Shown here in pieces: positions 51,573-62,207 of a stretch of 64,000 nt of DNA. The notes beneath the pieces are model-generated. The model was not told where the DNA came from, searched no databases, and worked only from the letters and a program-made list of their open reading frames with translations. Each line of letters starts with the position of its first letter. Position 1 is the first letter of the stretch. The DNA comes from Skeletonema tropicum (taxonomy: Eukaryota; Bacillariophyta; Thalassiosirophyceae; Thalassiosirales; Thalassiosiraceae): the NCBI GenBank assembly GCA_037178625.1, contig CM074142.1:1550001-1614000 (forward strand). Reading direction: 5' to 3'. The position numbers were made by a program, and so were the translations under genes.

Positions 51573-52500
51573 AGTGTAATTCTAGATTTGTACATACTTT
51601 GCAGCCTTCAGTTTCTTTACACATTTTGATCTTTGAATCTCTTGTTTGTGCTACAATAGCTACATTAACATTCGGAGTATTTCATAAATAATGATAATGT
51701 AGGACATGCCTCCTAGTACAGATACACTCAGACAAAATACACCAAAGAGCAAGTTGTCCAGCTCGACCCGTGCACCCATGGTCACATCTTTTGGTTTTGG
51801 CTACATACGATACATAGTGATGAGTCCTCTTTTTCAATACTTAGGCTGTGCTTTTTTCTCAAATCCTCCAACAACCGGTCTGGTACTGCCACGTCATGAA
51901 CACATCAGATGACACATAAGTATGTACTCATAGTTAAGTACCGCTTTTACAAAATCATCGAGAACGAAAGACAAGCAGCGATTACATAGTAGAGTGAAAT
52001 GTTGTCGTTATTTCGCTAAACAAGAAGAGCCGTTCCCGTTCCCCGCAGGGCAGGTTACTTACCCGTTCCGCCGTTGAATAATAATTTTGAATTGAAATTC
52101 TTGAGAAGAAATGAGCGAGAACGTGTCAAGAATCAAGACAACTTATCGTTGGTATTGTAAGTATTGTTATTGCCACAGCATGATCGAATATATCTGTTCG
52201 ACACATCAGTCCAGGCCAGAATCTCGACACTACTATCATAGCCGCCACATCCGACAAACAACTCAGAACAACCGTGATCGAGACTGTAAAACTTCGTACG
52301 ACAGCTGGCGTTTTAAACGCCAGTAGACTCACCGTCGCACTTTTTAAATATTTGATGAACGCTAGTAAAACTCGCTTAAAGCTAGTAAACAAGCTTGACT
52401 TTAGACCTCTGGAAATCATCCATCGGAACCCCTACGGAGAAAAGTAGCGGTAGGAATCTATTCTCCATCCAAAACGGTAGGGACACCACCCCTATCAACC
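51573..52500. other. Duplicated 5' flank of the RING-Sel1 gene, without its gene body
   Basis: 51788-52300 is a diverged copy of 53038-53560 (shared TTGGTTTTGGC, CTCAAATCCTCC, ACAAAATCATCGAGAACG, CAGTCCAGGCCAGAATCTC). Where the second copy enters the coding region this one breaks off, at an imperfect 19-base palindrome CTGGCGTTTTAAACGCCAG. Confidence 0.6.
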
Positions 52501-52893
52501 ATGAGGGGAGGGCGTAATTCGGGCGGTAGAGGCTCTAGAAGTAAGAGGTCTCGCAATGATCAGGAATTGACTGATCGTGAGGCACGTCTTCGTGCTAGGT
52601 CGGCTGCAGCGGAGGAGAGAACTAGTGTACCCCCTCTAAATGAATCTGAACAAGTTGCTGCTCCCCATGCTGACTTGGAGTGCGCCTGCTGTAACAAGGC
52701 AATAGCAAATACCGATGATCATGTCTTCATTACTCCGTGCGATGATACGTTATGTACGCTCAGATCTCATACGTCTCGTGGTCGTAATGAGCATTGCTGC
52801 CCTGTAGTCTCATGCAATAACAATATTACGAGTGGGTGCCGATATGTGAGTTGTCGTGATGAGAGAGAGACACTGATTAACACTACACAGTAA
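52501..52893 (+). CDS. Small Cys-rich protein, unknown
   Basis: 130 residues. Basic Gly/Arg/Ser N-terminus (GGRNSGGRGSRSKRSR), a charged helix, then a Cys cluster (CACCNKAI ... CDDTLC ... CCPVVSC ... CRYVSC) that could bind zinc, with some likeness to a degenerate RING. It lies inside the region that separates the two copies of the RING-Sel1 5' flank, so it may belong to an inserted element. I do not recognise it. It may also continue past the stop at 52891-52893 through splicing. Confidence 0.4.
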   Translation: MRGGRNSGGRGSRSKRSRNDQELTDREARLRARSAAAEERTSVPPLNESEQVAAPHADLECACCNKAIANTDDHVFITPCDDTLCTLRSHTSRGRNEHCCPVVSCNNNITSGCRYVSCRDERETLINTTQ

Positions 52894-53567
52894 ATCTCAA
52901 TGCGTTCAAATCTCAAATCTCATTAGCTCTAAATAAAATGGTAGGAAAGGGCGCGCCGAGTGCGAGCAGGGAAGAAGGAAAGAGAGGTGGACAAAGTGGA
53001 CATTGCAGGCTCAATTCATTCGCTCCCTCCGCTACCTGCGAATCTTTTGGTTTTGGTTTTGGCACGCAAGTGATGAGTCCTCATTCAACAGACTGTGCTT
53101 TTTTCTCAAATCCTCCCAACAACCGGTCTGGTACTGACATGCGCACATCAGATGACACATAAGTATGTAGATGTAGTTAAAAGTATTGTACCGCTTTTAC
53201 AAAATCATCGAGAACGAAAGACAAGCAGCGATTAGAGAGAAAGGTCGTTACTCCTATTTCGCTAAACAAGACTTCCTCGGGAAGGTTCCGTTGAAGTTGA
53301 ATTAATTTTGAATTCTTGAGAAGAAATTAGAATTAGCAAGAACGTGTCAAGGTCAAGCGACTGTTGTACGTTGGTTGTACCGACCATCAACAACTTATCG
53401 TTATCGTTGTATTGTATGGGATTGTATTGCCACAACATGATCACCTACAATATCCTGTTCTGCACATCAGTCCAGGCCAGAATCTCGACACTACTATCAC
53501 AGCCGCCACATCCGACAAACACAGAACAACCGTGATCGATCGAGACTGTAAAACTACAGCTAAAAAT
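52894..53567. promoter_or_regulatory. 5' flank of the RING-Sel1 gene (second copy of a duplication)
   Basis: 53038-53560 repeats 51788-52300. The frame upstream of 53568 is open back to 53364, but that stretch is shared with the non-coding copy, so I place the start at 53568. Confidence 0.5.
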
Positions 53568-54338
53568 ATGAAAATGAATGGCAACATCTTGATTAGGCAA
53601 CCCGAAAGAAGCCATCTTGGCGACTGCCCCATCTGCATATTACCACTATCACTGGACACCGAGAAATCCATCATGCAGTCATGCTGTACTACGACGATTT
53701 GCATAGGCTGCTATTATGCCAGTATAAAATATGAGGTGGCAAAGAAGATCGGAAAGGGAAAGAGGACATGTCCAATCTGTAGGCAGCCGGAACCAAAAAC
53801 AAAGGTAGACATCGAACGCTACAAAGCCAACAGAATTCGAGCGAATGACCCAGTTGCAATACGAGAAGATGGTAAAAGATGCTATCATCTAGGAGACTTT
53901 GAGGGTGCGTTTGAGTATTGCGGTAAAGCAGCTGACTCTGGTGATGCGGAAGGGCATTATTGCCTCTCATTTATGTACAACGATGGGAATGGTGTTGAGA
54001 GAGACATGGCAAAGGCATTACACCATCTGGAAGCAGCTGCCATTTGCGGTCATCCCAAAGCCAGGCACAATCTTGGGGTGTATGAAATGAATCGAGGGAG
54101 GTTCAAGAGAGGAGTAAAACATTTCATCATTGCCGCCAACAATGGAAATGAAGATTCGGTGAAAGCCCTCAAGGAGCTTCGTGGAGCAGGGATCATCTGC
54201 CGAGAAGAGTTTGAATCGACTCTTCGTACACATCAGGAAGTCCTGGACGCCAGCAATAGTCCACAAAGGGAGGCTGCATTAGCAGCTATGCAGACTTTGA
54301 CTTTGAGTAGAAGTAGAAGGGCGGTACATGAATCATGA
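53568..54338 (+). CDS. RING-Sel1 repeat protein (MYND finger absent)
   Basis: 256 residues from ATG 53568. A RING-like domain lies at ~18-68 (CPICILPLS ... CCTTTICIGCYY ... CPICRQPEPK), then the EAND-type linker (RANDPVA), then Sel1/TPR-like repeats (YHLGDFEGAFEYCGKAADSG; HYCLSFMYNDGNGVERDMAK; ARHNLGVYEMNRGRFKRGVKH) and a conserved tail (STLRTHQEVLDASNSPQREA). Same family as 2215 and 3093 but without the N-terminal MYND. A possible E3 or adaptor protein. Confidence 0.75.
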   Translation: MKMNGNILIRQPERSHLGDCPICILPLSLDTEKSIMQSCCTTTICIGCYYASIKYEVAKKIGKGKRTCPICRQPEPKTKVDIERYKANRIRANDPVAIREDGKRCYHLGDFEGAFEYCGKAADSGDAEGHYCLSFMYNDGNGVERDMAKALHHLEAAAICGHPKARHNLGVYEMNRGRFKRGVKHFIIAANNGNEDSVKALKELRGAGIICREEFESTLRTHQEVLDASNSPQREAALAAMQTLTLSRSRRAVHES

Positions 54339-54926
54339 ACGTAAACCGAGGGAGAATCGAGATAGAGAGTGATAAATTTCATCATTGCCACATTGATGGA
54401 ACATCTGCCAAAACGCTTTAATAGACTTGGCTTGGCTCTACGTACACATCAGGCAGTAGGGGGATGCCTGCAAAGTCCACCGAGGGAGGCAGCCTAAGCC
54501 TAAGCCCAAGCAGCATTATTTGAGCCTCACATGCACGTTTTACATTTTATGTTATCATTATGTCATTAGGAGTGCCGAACTTTCCTAGAGAGATTGACTT
54601 CATAACACTAATCCTCTCTAGTTTTCTAAATAATTTACGACATTCAAAGCATATCCTACGACCCTCTTTATGTATGTGTCTCTTGATTTGATTATGTTAC
54701 AGGTGACTGTGACAGCCCCTTACTGCAATAAGATTTTATGTCAATTACGAAAACACTCAAGCAATGACTCATCGAGCTCGGAGCTCGATCGGAGATCGGA
54801 GGACATGATCATCATGTTCTGACGCCTCCTCATCACTTCGATACAATAGGAGTTCTAGCTGTTGATGCCACGACCTCGTAAATAAACACCCACGAGCTCA
54901 AAATAATATCAGTCGTTGCAATAAAT
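54339..54926. other. Intergenic with a Sel1-gene tail remnant
   Basis: Positions ~54370-54496 are a degenerate copy of the 3' end of the upstream gene (TTTCATCATTGCC; CGTACACATCAGGCAGT; AGTCCACCGAGGGAGGCAGC). The rest is unique, and ends as the promoter of the FNR-like gene. Confidence 0.5.
54370..54496 (+). pseudogene. Remnant of a RING-Sel1 gene tail
   Basis: Matches the segments coding FHHC/IIAA, LRTHQ.V and SP.REAA at the end of the gene at 53568, but with deletions and stops. A trace of a tandem duplication. Confidence 0.6.
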
Positions 54927-55892
54927 ATGAAGTACTACTGTCCTTTGCTCCTCCTCACCGCTTTCAACAGCGATGCATTCACATTGAACCGCTGCGTATC
55001 ACGAGCATCAATAACGTCGGCCCTCCACGCCGCTGACGGACCACCTCAATATGATAAATTTCAAGCAACCTTACGTGAAGCGGAGCAAGTTGGAAAGGGC
55101 AGCTTCATGCTTCACATAGACACAGAAGATGTTGTTGAGTATGAACCGGGCCATGTGCTTGCGCTAGAGCTAGAGATGGAAGCACCACAAAGTGATGGCA
55201 ATGATGTTGATTCAAAGACATCCAAGGACGCCAAACAAAACGGAGGCTGGATGAGAGGCCCGTACACTGTTAGTCGTAGCACAGATAAATCTATTGATAT
55301 CCTTGTGAAAGTAGTTGGTGAGAAGTCCAAGCTATTCTCTATCGCTACACCTGGAACACCTCTGCAATTTGGTGGTAAGTTCAAGGTGCCCATCTTGGAA
55401 GGAATTGATACAGACACAACAAAACGAGTTGTTCTGATATCAACTGGGGTTGGTGTAGGACCATGTGTTGGGGCAATTGAGAAGGCAATTGACCAGGAAT
55501 CTTTTCCTCCTATTGATTTGATTGCAAGCTACAGGACTGAGGATGAAGTTGTATACAAAGATCACTTAGACAAGCTACAAATGGAACACTCAGATAAGTT
55601 TTCGTGGAAGCCTATCATCACAAGTGAACAAGGTAGAATGTCGTCAACTGCCGATAGCTTACGAGTGCTCAAAGATACAAACTTTAATGCCGGGTTAGAC
55701 GATACTCATTATCACTTAATTGGCAATGGTCAAATGGTATCGGAGTTCAAGGCGGGTTTGCAAAAGGCAGGAGTGAAGGATGATAAGGTGACTGTGGAGA
55801 TGTATTTCAACCACAAGGCTGAGGTAGACGCAGATGCAGTGAGCAGAATTGCTACTGCAGTTGCATTAGAGACTGCCCTTGTTTCTCAATAA
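54927..55892 (+). CDS. FNR-superfamily oxidoreductase, probably plastid-targeted
   Basis: 321 residues. The hydrophobic N-terminus YYCPLLLLTAFNSDAF followed by TLNR resembles the signal-plus-transit presequence of diatom plastid proteins (the cleavage-site Phe motif). The flavin-binding barrel spans ~45-165, with the FAD-contact block RGPYTVSR. The NAD(P)-binding half has VLISTGVGVGPCVGAIEKAI, the nucleotide loop YRTEDEVVYKDHL, and the late motif GNGQMVSEFKAGLQKAGV. It transfers electrons between a pyridine nucleotide and a flavin; the partner is unknown. A ~30-residue acidic insert lies in the first domain. Confidence 0.75.
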   Translation: MKYYCPLLLLTAFNSDAFTLNRCVSRASITSALHAADGPPQYDKFQATLREAEQVGKGSFMLHIDTEDVVEYEPGHVLALELEMEAPQSDGNDVDSKTSKDAKQNGGWMRGPYTVSRSTDKSIDILVKVVGEKSKLFSIATPGTPLQFGGKFKVPILEGIDTDTTKRVVLISTGVGVGPCVGAIEKAIDQESFPPIDLIASYRTEDEVVYKDHLDKLQMEHSDKFSWKPIITSEQGRMSSTADSLRVLKDTNFNAGLDDTHYHLIGNGQMVSEFKAGLQKAGVKDDKVTVEMYFNHKAEVDADAVSRIATAVALETALVSQ

Positions 55893-55967
55893 GAACAGGA
55901 CGTTTACAAAGTAATGCAGCTTAAAATGATTTTCAACGCATACTTCAGAGAGGTTATTCTACCCCAA

Positions 55968-57254
55968 TCATCGTCTCTGTCTCAATATTCGTGCTTCATC
56001 TACAGATTCTTTGAATAATTGTGCGACGACATCATTAGGAACATCTCTCACGATCCTTGCCATCATCTCTATTGGCGGGTTTTTGAAGTAAAGATAGTAC
56101 TTGATGATTCTTTCAAGTTGCCATTTGAAATTATCCCAATTTTTCATTTGCCATCCCCTTTTTGTCAATAATCGAAACCAGGTGAGTGCAAGTTCAATTG
56201 CACTATCGTCACTTTCTTTTACGAGATATTCAGAGAGCCAATAGTTGAGGAGCGGCTCACAAAACCGGGAAAAAACGAACCAATCTTCAACATTGCGCTC
56301 AACATAAGCAGCAAGGAGCGAAAAAGTATGAAGGGTTTTTTGCTTGTCATCAACGATAATCCTCCTCATTATTACCTGTAACATTTCCGGTGGAATGGAC
56401 ATAAGCAAGGGGGAGTCAACTTCAATCAATGTGAACATCTTTGCGCATATATGAACTGCTTTTGGAAGGATTCGCCTCGACATATCATCCCTGATATCAC
56501 GATGAAATTCGGAAATGTAATGCTCCATATGATCAAGATTGAAATATTCCATATCTTTCTCAATGAACTCTGCAACTGCTTCGGTCAACCGAGGTACAAG
56601 GAAGTAATTTGCGAGGTACCTCATCGACTCCCAATTCTCAAAGTTGACGACGACTGAGCTTTCCAGCGGCTGTGCATATAAGTAATCAAGGAAATCAGGA
56701 AACTGCTCTGCTATCTTTCCAGGAAGTTTCACTGTGCTCACGCAATCGGAATTCTCGCTATAGCAGTCAGATTGAAGCAACGCCTCAAAGTAGCCGCTTT
56801 TTTTAGGCCCCATCGCCAGTGCGAATCGATGGACATTGTACACAGTCACAATTTCCTCACTACAATCATCATCCTCTGTTTTTTCAACTTCGACCTTGAT
56901 TTTCCAATCACTAAAAGACGATGTTTCATCCTTATCGTCTCTCCAAAACAAGAGAGCCTTGCTATCCTCGCTCAATTCAATTGATGCTGGGATATCTGGT
57001 ACATATCCATGCGGGAGCATCTCTGTAACTTCCCATTCTAAGATTTCTTTCATGGCTGAATCGCTATCGCTAATATATTCCAACTCATCATCTGTTGGGA
57101 TCTCTTCATCTTCCTCCATGTAGACGCTGCTGCTATCATCTTCGGCATTCTCGGCTTCGTGCACAATCTTCTCCCAATCAAAAAAGTCTGCTGTGTTGTC
57201 CATATTATTCGCTCCCTCGTTCTGGGGAGCAGCTATGCCATTGACATCATTCAT
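55968..57254 (-). CDS. BTB/POZ domain protein
   Basis: 428 residues. An acidic N-terminus (~1-90) is followed by a BTB domain at ~115-240 (VYNVHRFALAMGPKKSGYFEALL; VKLPGKIAEQFPDFLDYLYAQ; ANYFLVPRLTEAVAEFIEKD). The C-terminal helical part resembles a BACK-type region. BTB proteins commonly act as cullin-3 adaptors; that role is inferred. It is convergent with the FNR-like gene (75 bp between stop codons). Confidence 0.75.
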   Translation of the reverse strand: MNDVNGIAAPQNEGANNMDNTADFFDWEKIVHEAENAEDDSSSVYMEEDEEIPTDDELEYISDSDSAMKEILEWEVTEMLPHGYVPDIPASIELSEDSKALLFWRDDKDETSSFSDWKIKVEVEKTEDDDCSEEIVTVYNVHRFALAMGPKKSGYFEALLQSDCYSENSDCVSTVKLPGKIAEQFPDFLDYLYAQPLESSVVVNFENWESMRYLANYFLVPRLTEAVAEFIEKDMEYFNLDHMEHYISEFHRDIRDDMSRRILPKAVHICAKMFTLIEVDSPLLMSIPPEMLQVIMRRIIVDDKQKTLHTFSLLAAYVERNVEDWFVFSRFCEPLLNYWLSEYLVKESDDSAIELALTWFRLLTKRGWQMKNWDNFKWQLERIIKYYLYFKNPPIEMMARIVRDVPNDVVAQLFKESVDEARILRQRR

Positions 57255-58132
57255 TTCTTCCTCCTCAACTTTGAACTCTCCTGCTTCTTCTTCTTCGACA
57301 GCGACAGTGTTCAGCGTTCAGCGTTACAACTTGTACCTCGCCTTGCTACTTCTACTTATCTTTCGCCATCATCATTTGGGTGGGTTTCTGCAAAAAATAT
57401 ATTTGTGAATTTCAAACGTGAGAAACTCGCGAAAGTAGTTTTGTCCTTTGAGATGTGTCAAGTGTCATGTCAAGACAAAAGGAACACGAACAACCCCTCG
57501 CTCCTGTTTGCTTACCCCCCACCCCAAACTATCACCCTAGCCTAAAATATTTATCCCCCATCATTCATTTACAGATAATTACTATCAACAAGGCAGGGGG
57601 GATAAGTCCTCGAATCTCAGGCTAGCAAAATTCTTATCCCCGGGGGGTTAGTTCGTGGATTTGGACGGTATGCTTGCCAAACTCCTCCGTCGCCTTCCAT
57701 TTCAATCAATTCTTTCAACCTTCATGACCAATATGGGCGCCCAAGCAGCAGGTGCAGTAAATGAAAGTCTTATAGAGGACTTCAACTTCAAGCCTGGGCT
57801 CTGAGAGCATGTGCAACAGTGGGAGTAATGGAGAAGATGGACGTGTAGACATGACATTTACACCATTCACCTCATACCTCAGAGAAATATGAAGTCGGAT
57901 AGATTTAGTTGTTGTTACAACAAATGTACTTCTATCTGACGCACAGCAGAAGTGTAGGGTGTGTGATTTCAGTCATCTGTTCAGTAAGAGCATATCTAAA
58001 AATCAATTAGCCTATGATGCTACCACTACCAACTCTAACTCTAATCCCTAAGAATCAAATTCAAGCGAAAGTCTACTCAATTGCAACACCATACCTGTGC
58101 TGCATCGACGGAAACCTCACTTCTCTCTGGAT
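57255..58132. other. Intergenic, partly a copy of 61.9-62.2 kb
   Basis: 57505-57665 has poly-C/poly-G tracts and a CTAGCAAAATTC motif like the MITE at 8010. 57950-58132 matches DNA downstream of the micro-exon gene (GTTCAGTAA.AGC.TATCTAAAA; AAATTCAAGCGAAAGTCT). No gene. Confidence 0.45.
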
Positions 58133-58290
58133 CTAGGCTTGGGCGAATACAGCAGCTTCGTCCAACTCTTCCCCATCCTCCACATCCTCATTGTATTCGA
58201 AGTCCCAAGAGTCATACTCCTCCTCTTCTTCATCAAAGGACAATTGATCAACGCTAGCATCTTCCTCGTCGCCTCTTCTTTGGCAACCTT
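58133..58290 (-). pseudogene. Orphan last exon of a second micro-exon gene
   Basis: 158 nt with a 3' splice site (ATAACAG) at its start, reading EGCQRRGDEEDA ... DEEEEEYDS ... LDEAAVFAQA and a stop. It is a paralogue of the last exon at 62208-62401 (CQRRGDEEVDSFD ... EELDEAVAFAQA). The preceding exons are missing: 30-130 bp upstream (on this strand) a hAT fragment begins. The remaining gene was probably lost or displaced by transposons. Confidence 0.75.
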
Positions 58291-58407
58291 CTGTTATGTG
58301 AAATTTGATAAGGATTAAAGTATGTTAGAAAGAAGAAAGAATGAAGTGAGGACGGTGTTCTGTGTCTTCTTGGGTGCTGTTATTTATGTTTTTTGCTATT
58401 GCGCTAC

Positions 58408-58660
58408 AATGAATGAGCACAAGTTTCCAACACTTGCCAATTTGGCTCGAGCTTTCCTCACCATTCCTGCCCCCTCCTCAGCTTCGGAGAGAATCTGGAG
58501 TCGTGCATCTCAAGTACTATCCGTCAGGAGGGCCAGCATGGATCCAGAACTTGCCCAGCGCATCATGTACACCCGTGAAAACAACCGCCTTCTACACATG
58601 TACTATGAAGAGTTGACGGAGAAGCCTCTGCCTCTGCTGATGCCTACCTTCCTCCATTGA
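58408..58660 (+). pseudogene. hAT transposase C-terminal fragment
   Basis: The encoded peptide fits the hAT dimerisation domain (FPTLANLARAFLTIPAPSS, then SERIWSRASQVLSVRRASM, then ENNRLL). Only ~85 residues remain and the catalytic part is absent; no TIRs are seen. Confidence 0.75.
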
Positions 58661-58803
58661 AGGATACTGACACGGATATTGGTCAACACGACCACTTATT
58701 CCTCTTTGAGACTTGTTGAATGAGATGATGGGGGTTTGTGTGTGCTGCATGAGTAAGCTGGGGGGCTTTGATCGCAAGGAGCATTGGAATAGGAATAGAT
58801 TAA

Positions 58804-59692
58804 CAGCTTTCCGGGTATGGTCGCGCATGCGCGACCATTTTTGCCACCTAGCTTCCTACGTAGTTAATAAAATAGCAACAACTAACATTTAGAAGACGTT
58901 CAGTGCAGTTATGAAAAGCGAAGAAGCAGCTCTTTCCATCGGTGTAGTCCACCGATAACGAAGCTCGACTATTTTGGCGGTTGCAATGCAGGAAAGGCAA
59001 CGGGTCAACATTTTTGTGTGTCAAAAATCATCAAAAAAATAGCCGCCGGCCGCCGACCATGGCAGTTCTGGTGTTACTATGTCGCTTACAACCTGTTACA
59101 TGCAGCATACCGCATATCCAACGAAAGCTCATGACATACCAAAACGGATAGTGTGCGTAGCGTTGCATGAAATGGACAATATCACCGTCGGATCACCCCC
59201 TATATGTAGGCGGTATTTTTCCCCATCACCGCATCGTCGGCCCTACACATAAGATAGATATGGGACGATTAAACCGGATCACCGACCGAACCAAGGCACC
59301 ATACCTCGCGCATATGTTATTAGAAGAGATATGTATAGTCCGATCGGTTCGTAATAGCGTTTTATTGGCATAGAAGTGGCTATAGGAAGTGAGGCGGGTG
59401 CGTCGGGCGACGAAAAATATCGACCAAGTGTGTAGTACATAAGAGCATGGTATAAACAATGAATCCATGAACCCAGCTGTAACAATCAACTAACAACTAC
59501 CATTACTATTGATCAGTGGCGTTGGATTCATTAATATAGGCCATTGCTGTCAACAGGAGAGCATGGTAGGAAGCAGATCGGCCGCCATGGTTCGTAGGGA
59601 GAAGGTGTTTTTTTTGCTAGATAATACTACGTACGACGGTAAAAGGGGCTAGGAAGAATGTTGGCGCAAAAAACCTTATACCCGGAAAGCTG
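58804..59692. mobile_element. 889-bp element with TTAA target duplication (piggyBac-type MITE)
   Basis: TIRs CAGCTTTCCGGGTA (58804-58817) and TACCCGGAAAGCTG (59679-59692) are flanked on both sides by TTAA, the target site of piggyBac-type transposases. Just inside the left TIR lies a perfect 20-bp palindrome (58818-58837). No long conserved frame, so it is non-autonomous. Confidence 0.75.
58818..58837. repeat. Perfect 20-bp palindrome inside the TTAA element
   Basis: TGGTCGCGCATGCGCGACCA, adjacent to the left TIR only. Possibly a subterminal protein-binding site or hairpin. Confidence 0.8.
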
Positions 59693-59696
59693 TTAA

Positions 59697-60278
59697 CATA
59701 ATTGCTCTTATATTACTGCTTTCTCGTAAATCTGCTTTTTTGCTCACATTGGCTCACGTTAACTCACGTCCAACCTTCAGAAAAATTTGATACACGCAAG
59801 TTGTGATGTGATGGAACTGACCCAGCTCTCTCTCTCTCTCTCTTGTGGTGAGGAATTAGCTAGTTGAAAGTTAGTTATAGTACCAGTAGTGATGTTATGT
59901 AGGTAACAGTGTCTATCTAACACTAGTTTACTGTTACGTAGAAGTTGCAAAGGCCCGCCCCGACATAAGCTCTATCGAGGAGCGAGGAGGATCGAGGACA
60001 AGTACACACACATCGACACGAATGTATAGGAAGTTGAAACACAAAAGGAAATGTATGTAGATGTGTTTAGTAACATCCGATGTCTGCCATCAAAACAAAG
60101 CAGGCTGGCCTAGCACATCATAAGAGACGGATTATAGTTATAGACCGATTGTGATACCAAAATGGTTAGTCCTATTGTACATCTATCACGTCATCTTAAC
60201 TTAATTGATCAACTAATTATTTACCTCAGTTACGACGAGGCTGTTGCTTTCCTCTTCCTCGACGAAAGACGTAATTCT
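59697..60278. other. Intergenic, no gene seen
   Basis: Contains a (CT)n run near 59826. No conserved frame. Confidence 0.5.
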
Positions 60279-61114
60279 TTAGACCATGTACTGACTGACC
60301 AAGTGCCATGACCCTTCTTTGAAAAGAGAGATGGATGCTCCTGCTTCAAGCAGCTTTGGCAGCTTCAAAGGAGTCACTGATGATCTGCGATGATGGAGCG
60401 CTGGGAAACGGCACAAATAACTCAAGCCAAGAGCATCAACACTGATGGGTCGGCCTTGCAATTCCACTGTGTCACTGAACTCGCCCAAATTAGGATCCCA
60501 CCCGGTGTTCCTTCTTCTATCGCCCACTTAGCTATGTCCGAATAGAGATCAATTCCAATCGGGTCCGCCTCCTTCTCCTCAATTTGGCTGTTTTGTTTTG
60601 CAACGGTTTTCTCTCGTTTCATGCTTTCAATGTAGGCATTCATTTCATCACGATACTCTTGACTTACATGAGAGCCCCCGGAGTACTCTGAGCACTTCAA
60701 TATCGTATCATGGTATTTTCTGATATGCGAAAATCCATACTGTTTCGTTTTGGCTTCATCTTTCCACTTCTTTCAATGGCTGCAAAATGCCGTCATAGGC
60801 TCGCTAATCAAGCGATCGTAATGAAAGTCCCGTTTTGCTTTGTAGTAAAAGCGAGATGGATCGGCTTTCATTTCCGGAGTTAAGTTGTACACAACTTCTC
60901 TGTAGTAGTCGGGCATATGTTTTTCGAAATAATCTATTGTTTCCTCGATTCGATTCCTATATTCAGGGAGATGTTTTATCGCATTTCGTCTAGTCTCAAG
61001 TACTGCGGCTTCTTGATCTGCACTTAAACGAAAAGAAGACGCGCCGGTGGATGCAGTGTCTGGCGCAGCCGTTTGATGCCGCGACTCTCTTCGTCGACGA
61101 GCAGCCATAACCAA
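60279..61114 (-). pseudogene. Broken ORF remnant, possibly of a Crypton-like element
   Basis: Reading 61114 to 60279, three fragments in different frames follow each other: a basic/Ala N-terminus with a helical domain (EYRNRIEETIDYFEKHMPDYY, to a stop at 60773), then DEMNAYIESMKREKTV and DPIGIDLYSDIAKWAIEEG, then TQWN and SVDALGLSYL in the next frame. The pattern 'IG...Y..IA.W.I.EG....W....QWN..' resembles N-terminal parts of tyrosine-recombinase (Crypton-type) transposon proteins. Assignment is weak. Confidence 0.35.
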
Positions 61115-62207
61115 CCCAGACGTGATGTTGTTGTTGGTATGCGTTGTTGGGCTTATTTGTTGCTGATATTCTTATTATTGCTGTACAACTACCCTTTACT
61201 ACGTCGTCTTATCATGTGTAGCATGTTGATGTTGGCGTTGAGGGGAGTAGCGTAGCGCCATCGTGTCGTGATGCCGCTGTTAGTTGGGAATGCTTGATTT
61301 TCTTGTCGGAAAAATGAGAATGACTGTAGCTCTTTTGTTAGCACTCTCCGCACTCTCTGGCTCAGAATTAGATAGTCGGTTCTCATTTTCTCAACTAGCT
61401 AAATCGGACTCTCAGGCAAGGAGAACTTTTTACTAACTAATTTGTGTGCTTTTGTGTGTAAACTCTCAGCTCTAGGAGTCCGATTTTGATAGTCAAAGTA
61501 ACTAGCAACTGGCGGAGTTTGCGGAATTCTGACTACCAAAGTCGGCTGGACTAGCGAGAGTCAAGTAAGTGTCAAGTGTCAAGCTACAATACAAGACCAA
61601 AAATCACAAAAAATCGCTCGAAGAGGCATTTCCAAAGAGGGCAAAAGTACTGTCACGCACCGCTTCCATGATGCATATTCGTCCAGCTACCCTCCAGCAA
61701 GTCATGATTACCATCATCAGCGCCGAAGGTGCAGGCGCCCAGTTAATGAAAACTCATGAGATTCGTCATCTATGAACATTACGCCTGCTCTGGGAGTATG
61801 TTGTGCGGAAGCGGAAGTACAAGAAGTACATCGCAGAGGTAATGGCAACGAGAGATAGAAGACGGACGTGAAAATTTACACCAATTACTTTAAACTCAGT
61901 GACACATGAGGTCAGTAAGACTTCGTTTATTGATGCAATGAAATCTATCTGCAGAATAAGTGTGGGGTGCATAATGTTTCACCTGTGTCTGTTCAGTAAA
62001 AGCCTATCTAAAATCATATAACTGCAACTCTAAAATGACCTAGTATTCAAATTCAAGCGAAAGTCTCCCACTCCCATTCTCATCAACATAACCAATCACA
62101 ACACGTGTACAAATCCTTTCGATCATTAAACAAACACAAGCCGCTCCAATCCGCTCACTGCGAAAAGAATTCTTGCATTGATGGATACCTTACTTCTCCG
62201 TCTCTCT
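61115..62207. other. 3' flank of the micro-exon gene
   Basis: No supported gene. 61990-62207 matches 57950-58132, the flank of the orphan last exon, showing that the whole 3' end was duplicated. Confidence 0.5.

Noticed and set aside
53364..53567. MYND-like or coding N-terminus upstream of the RING-Sel1 start at 53568
   Set aside because: The same DNA is duplicated at 52.1-52.3 kb without a coding body, and the translated peptide has no conserved features.
61569..61775. A 68-residue plus-strand frame beside the micro-exon gene
   Set aside because: No recognisable motif; only loosely similar to 57.7 kb. Treated as intergenic flank.
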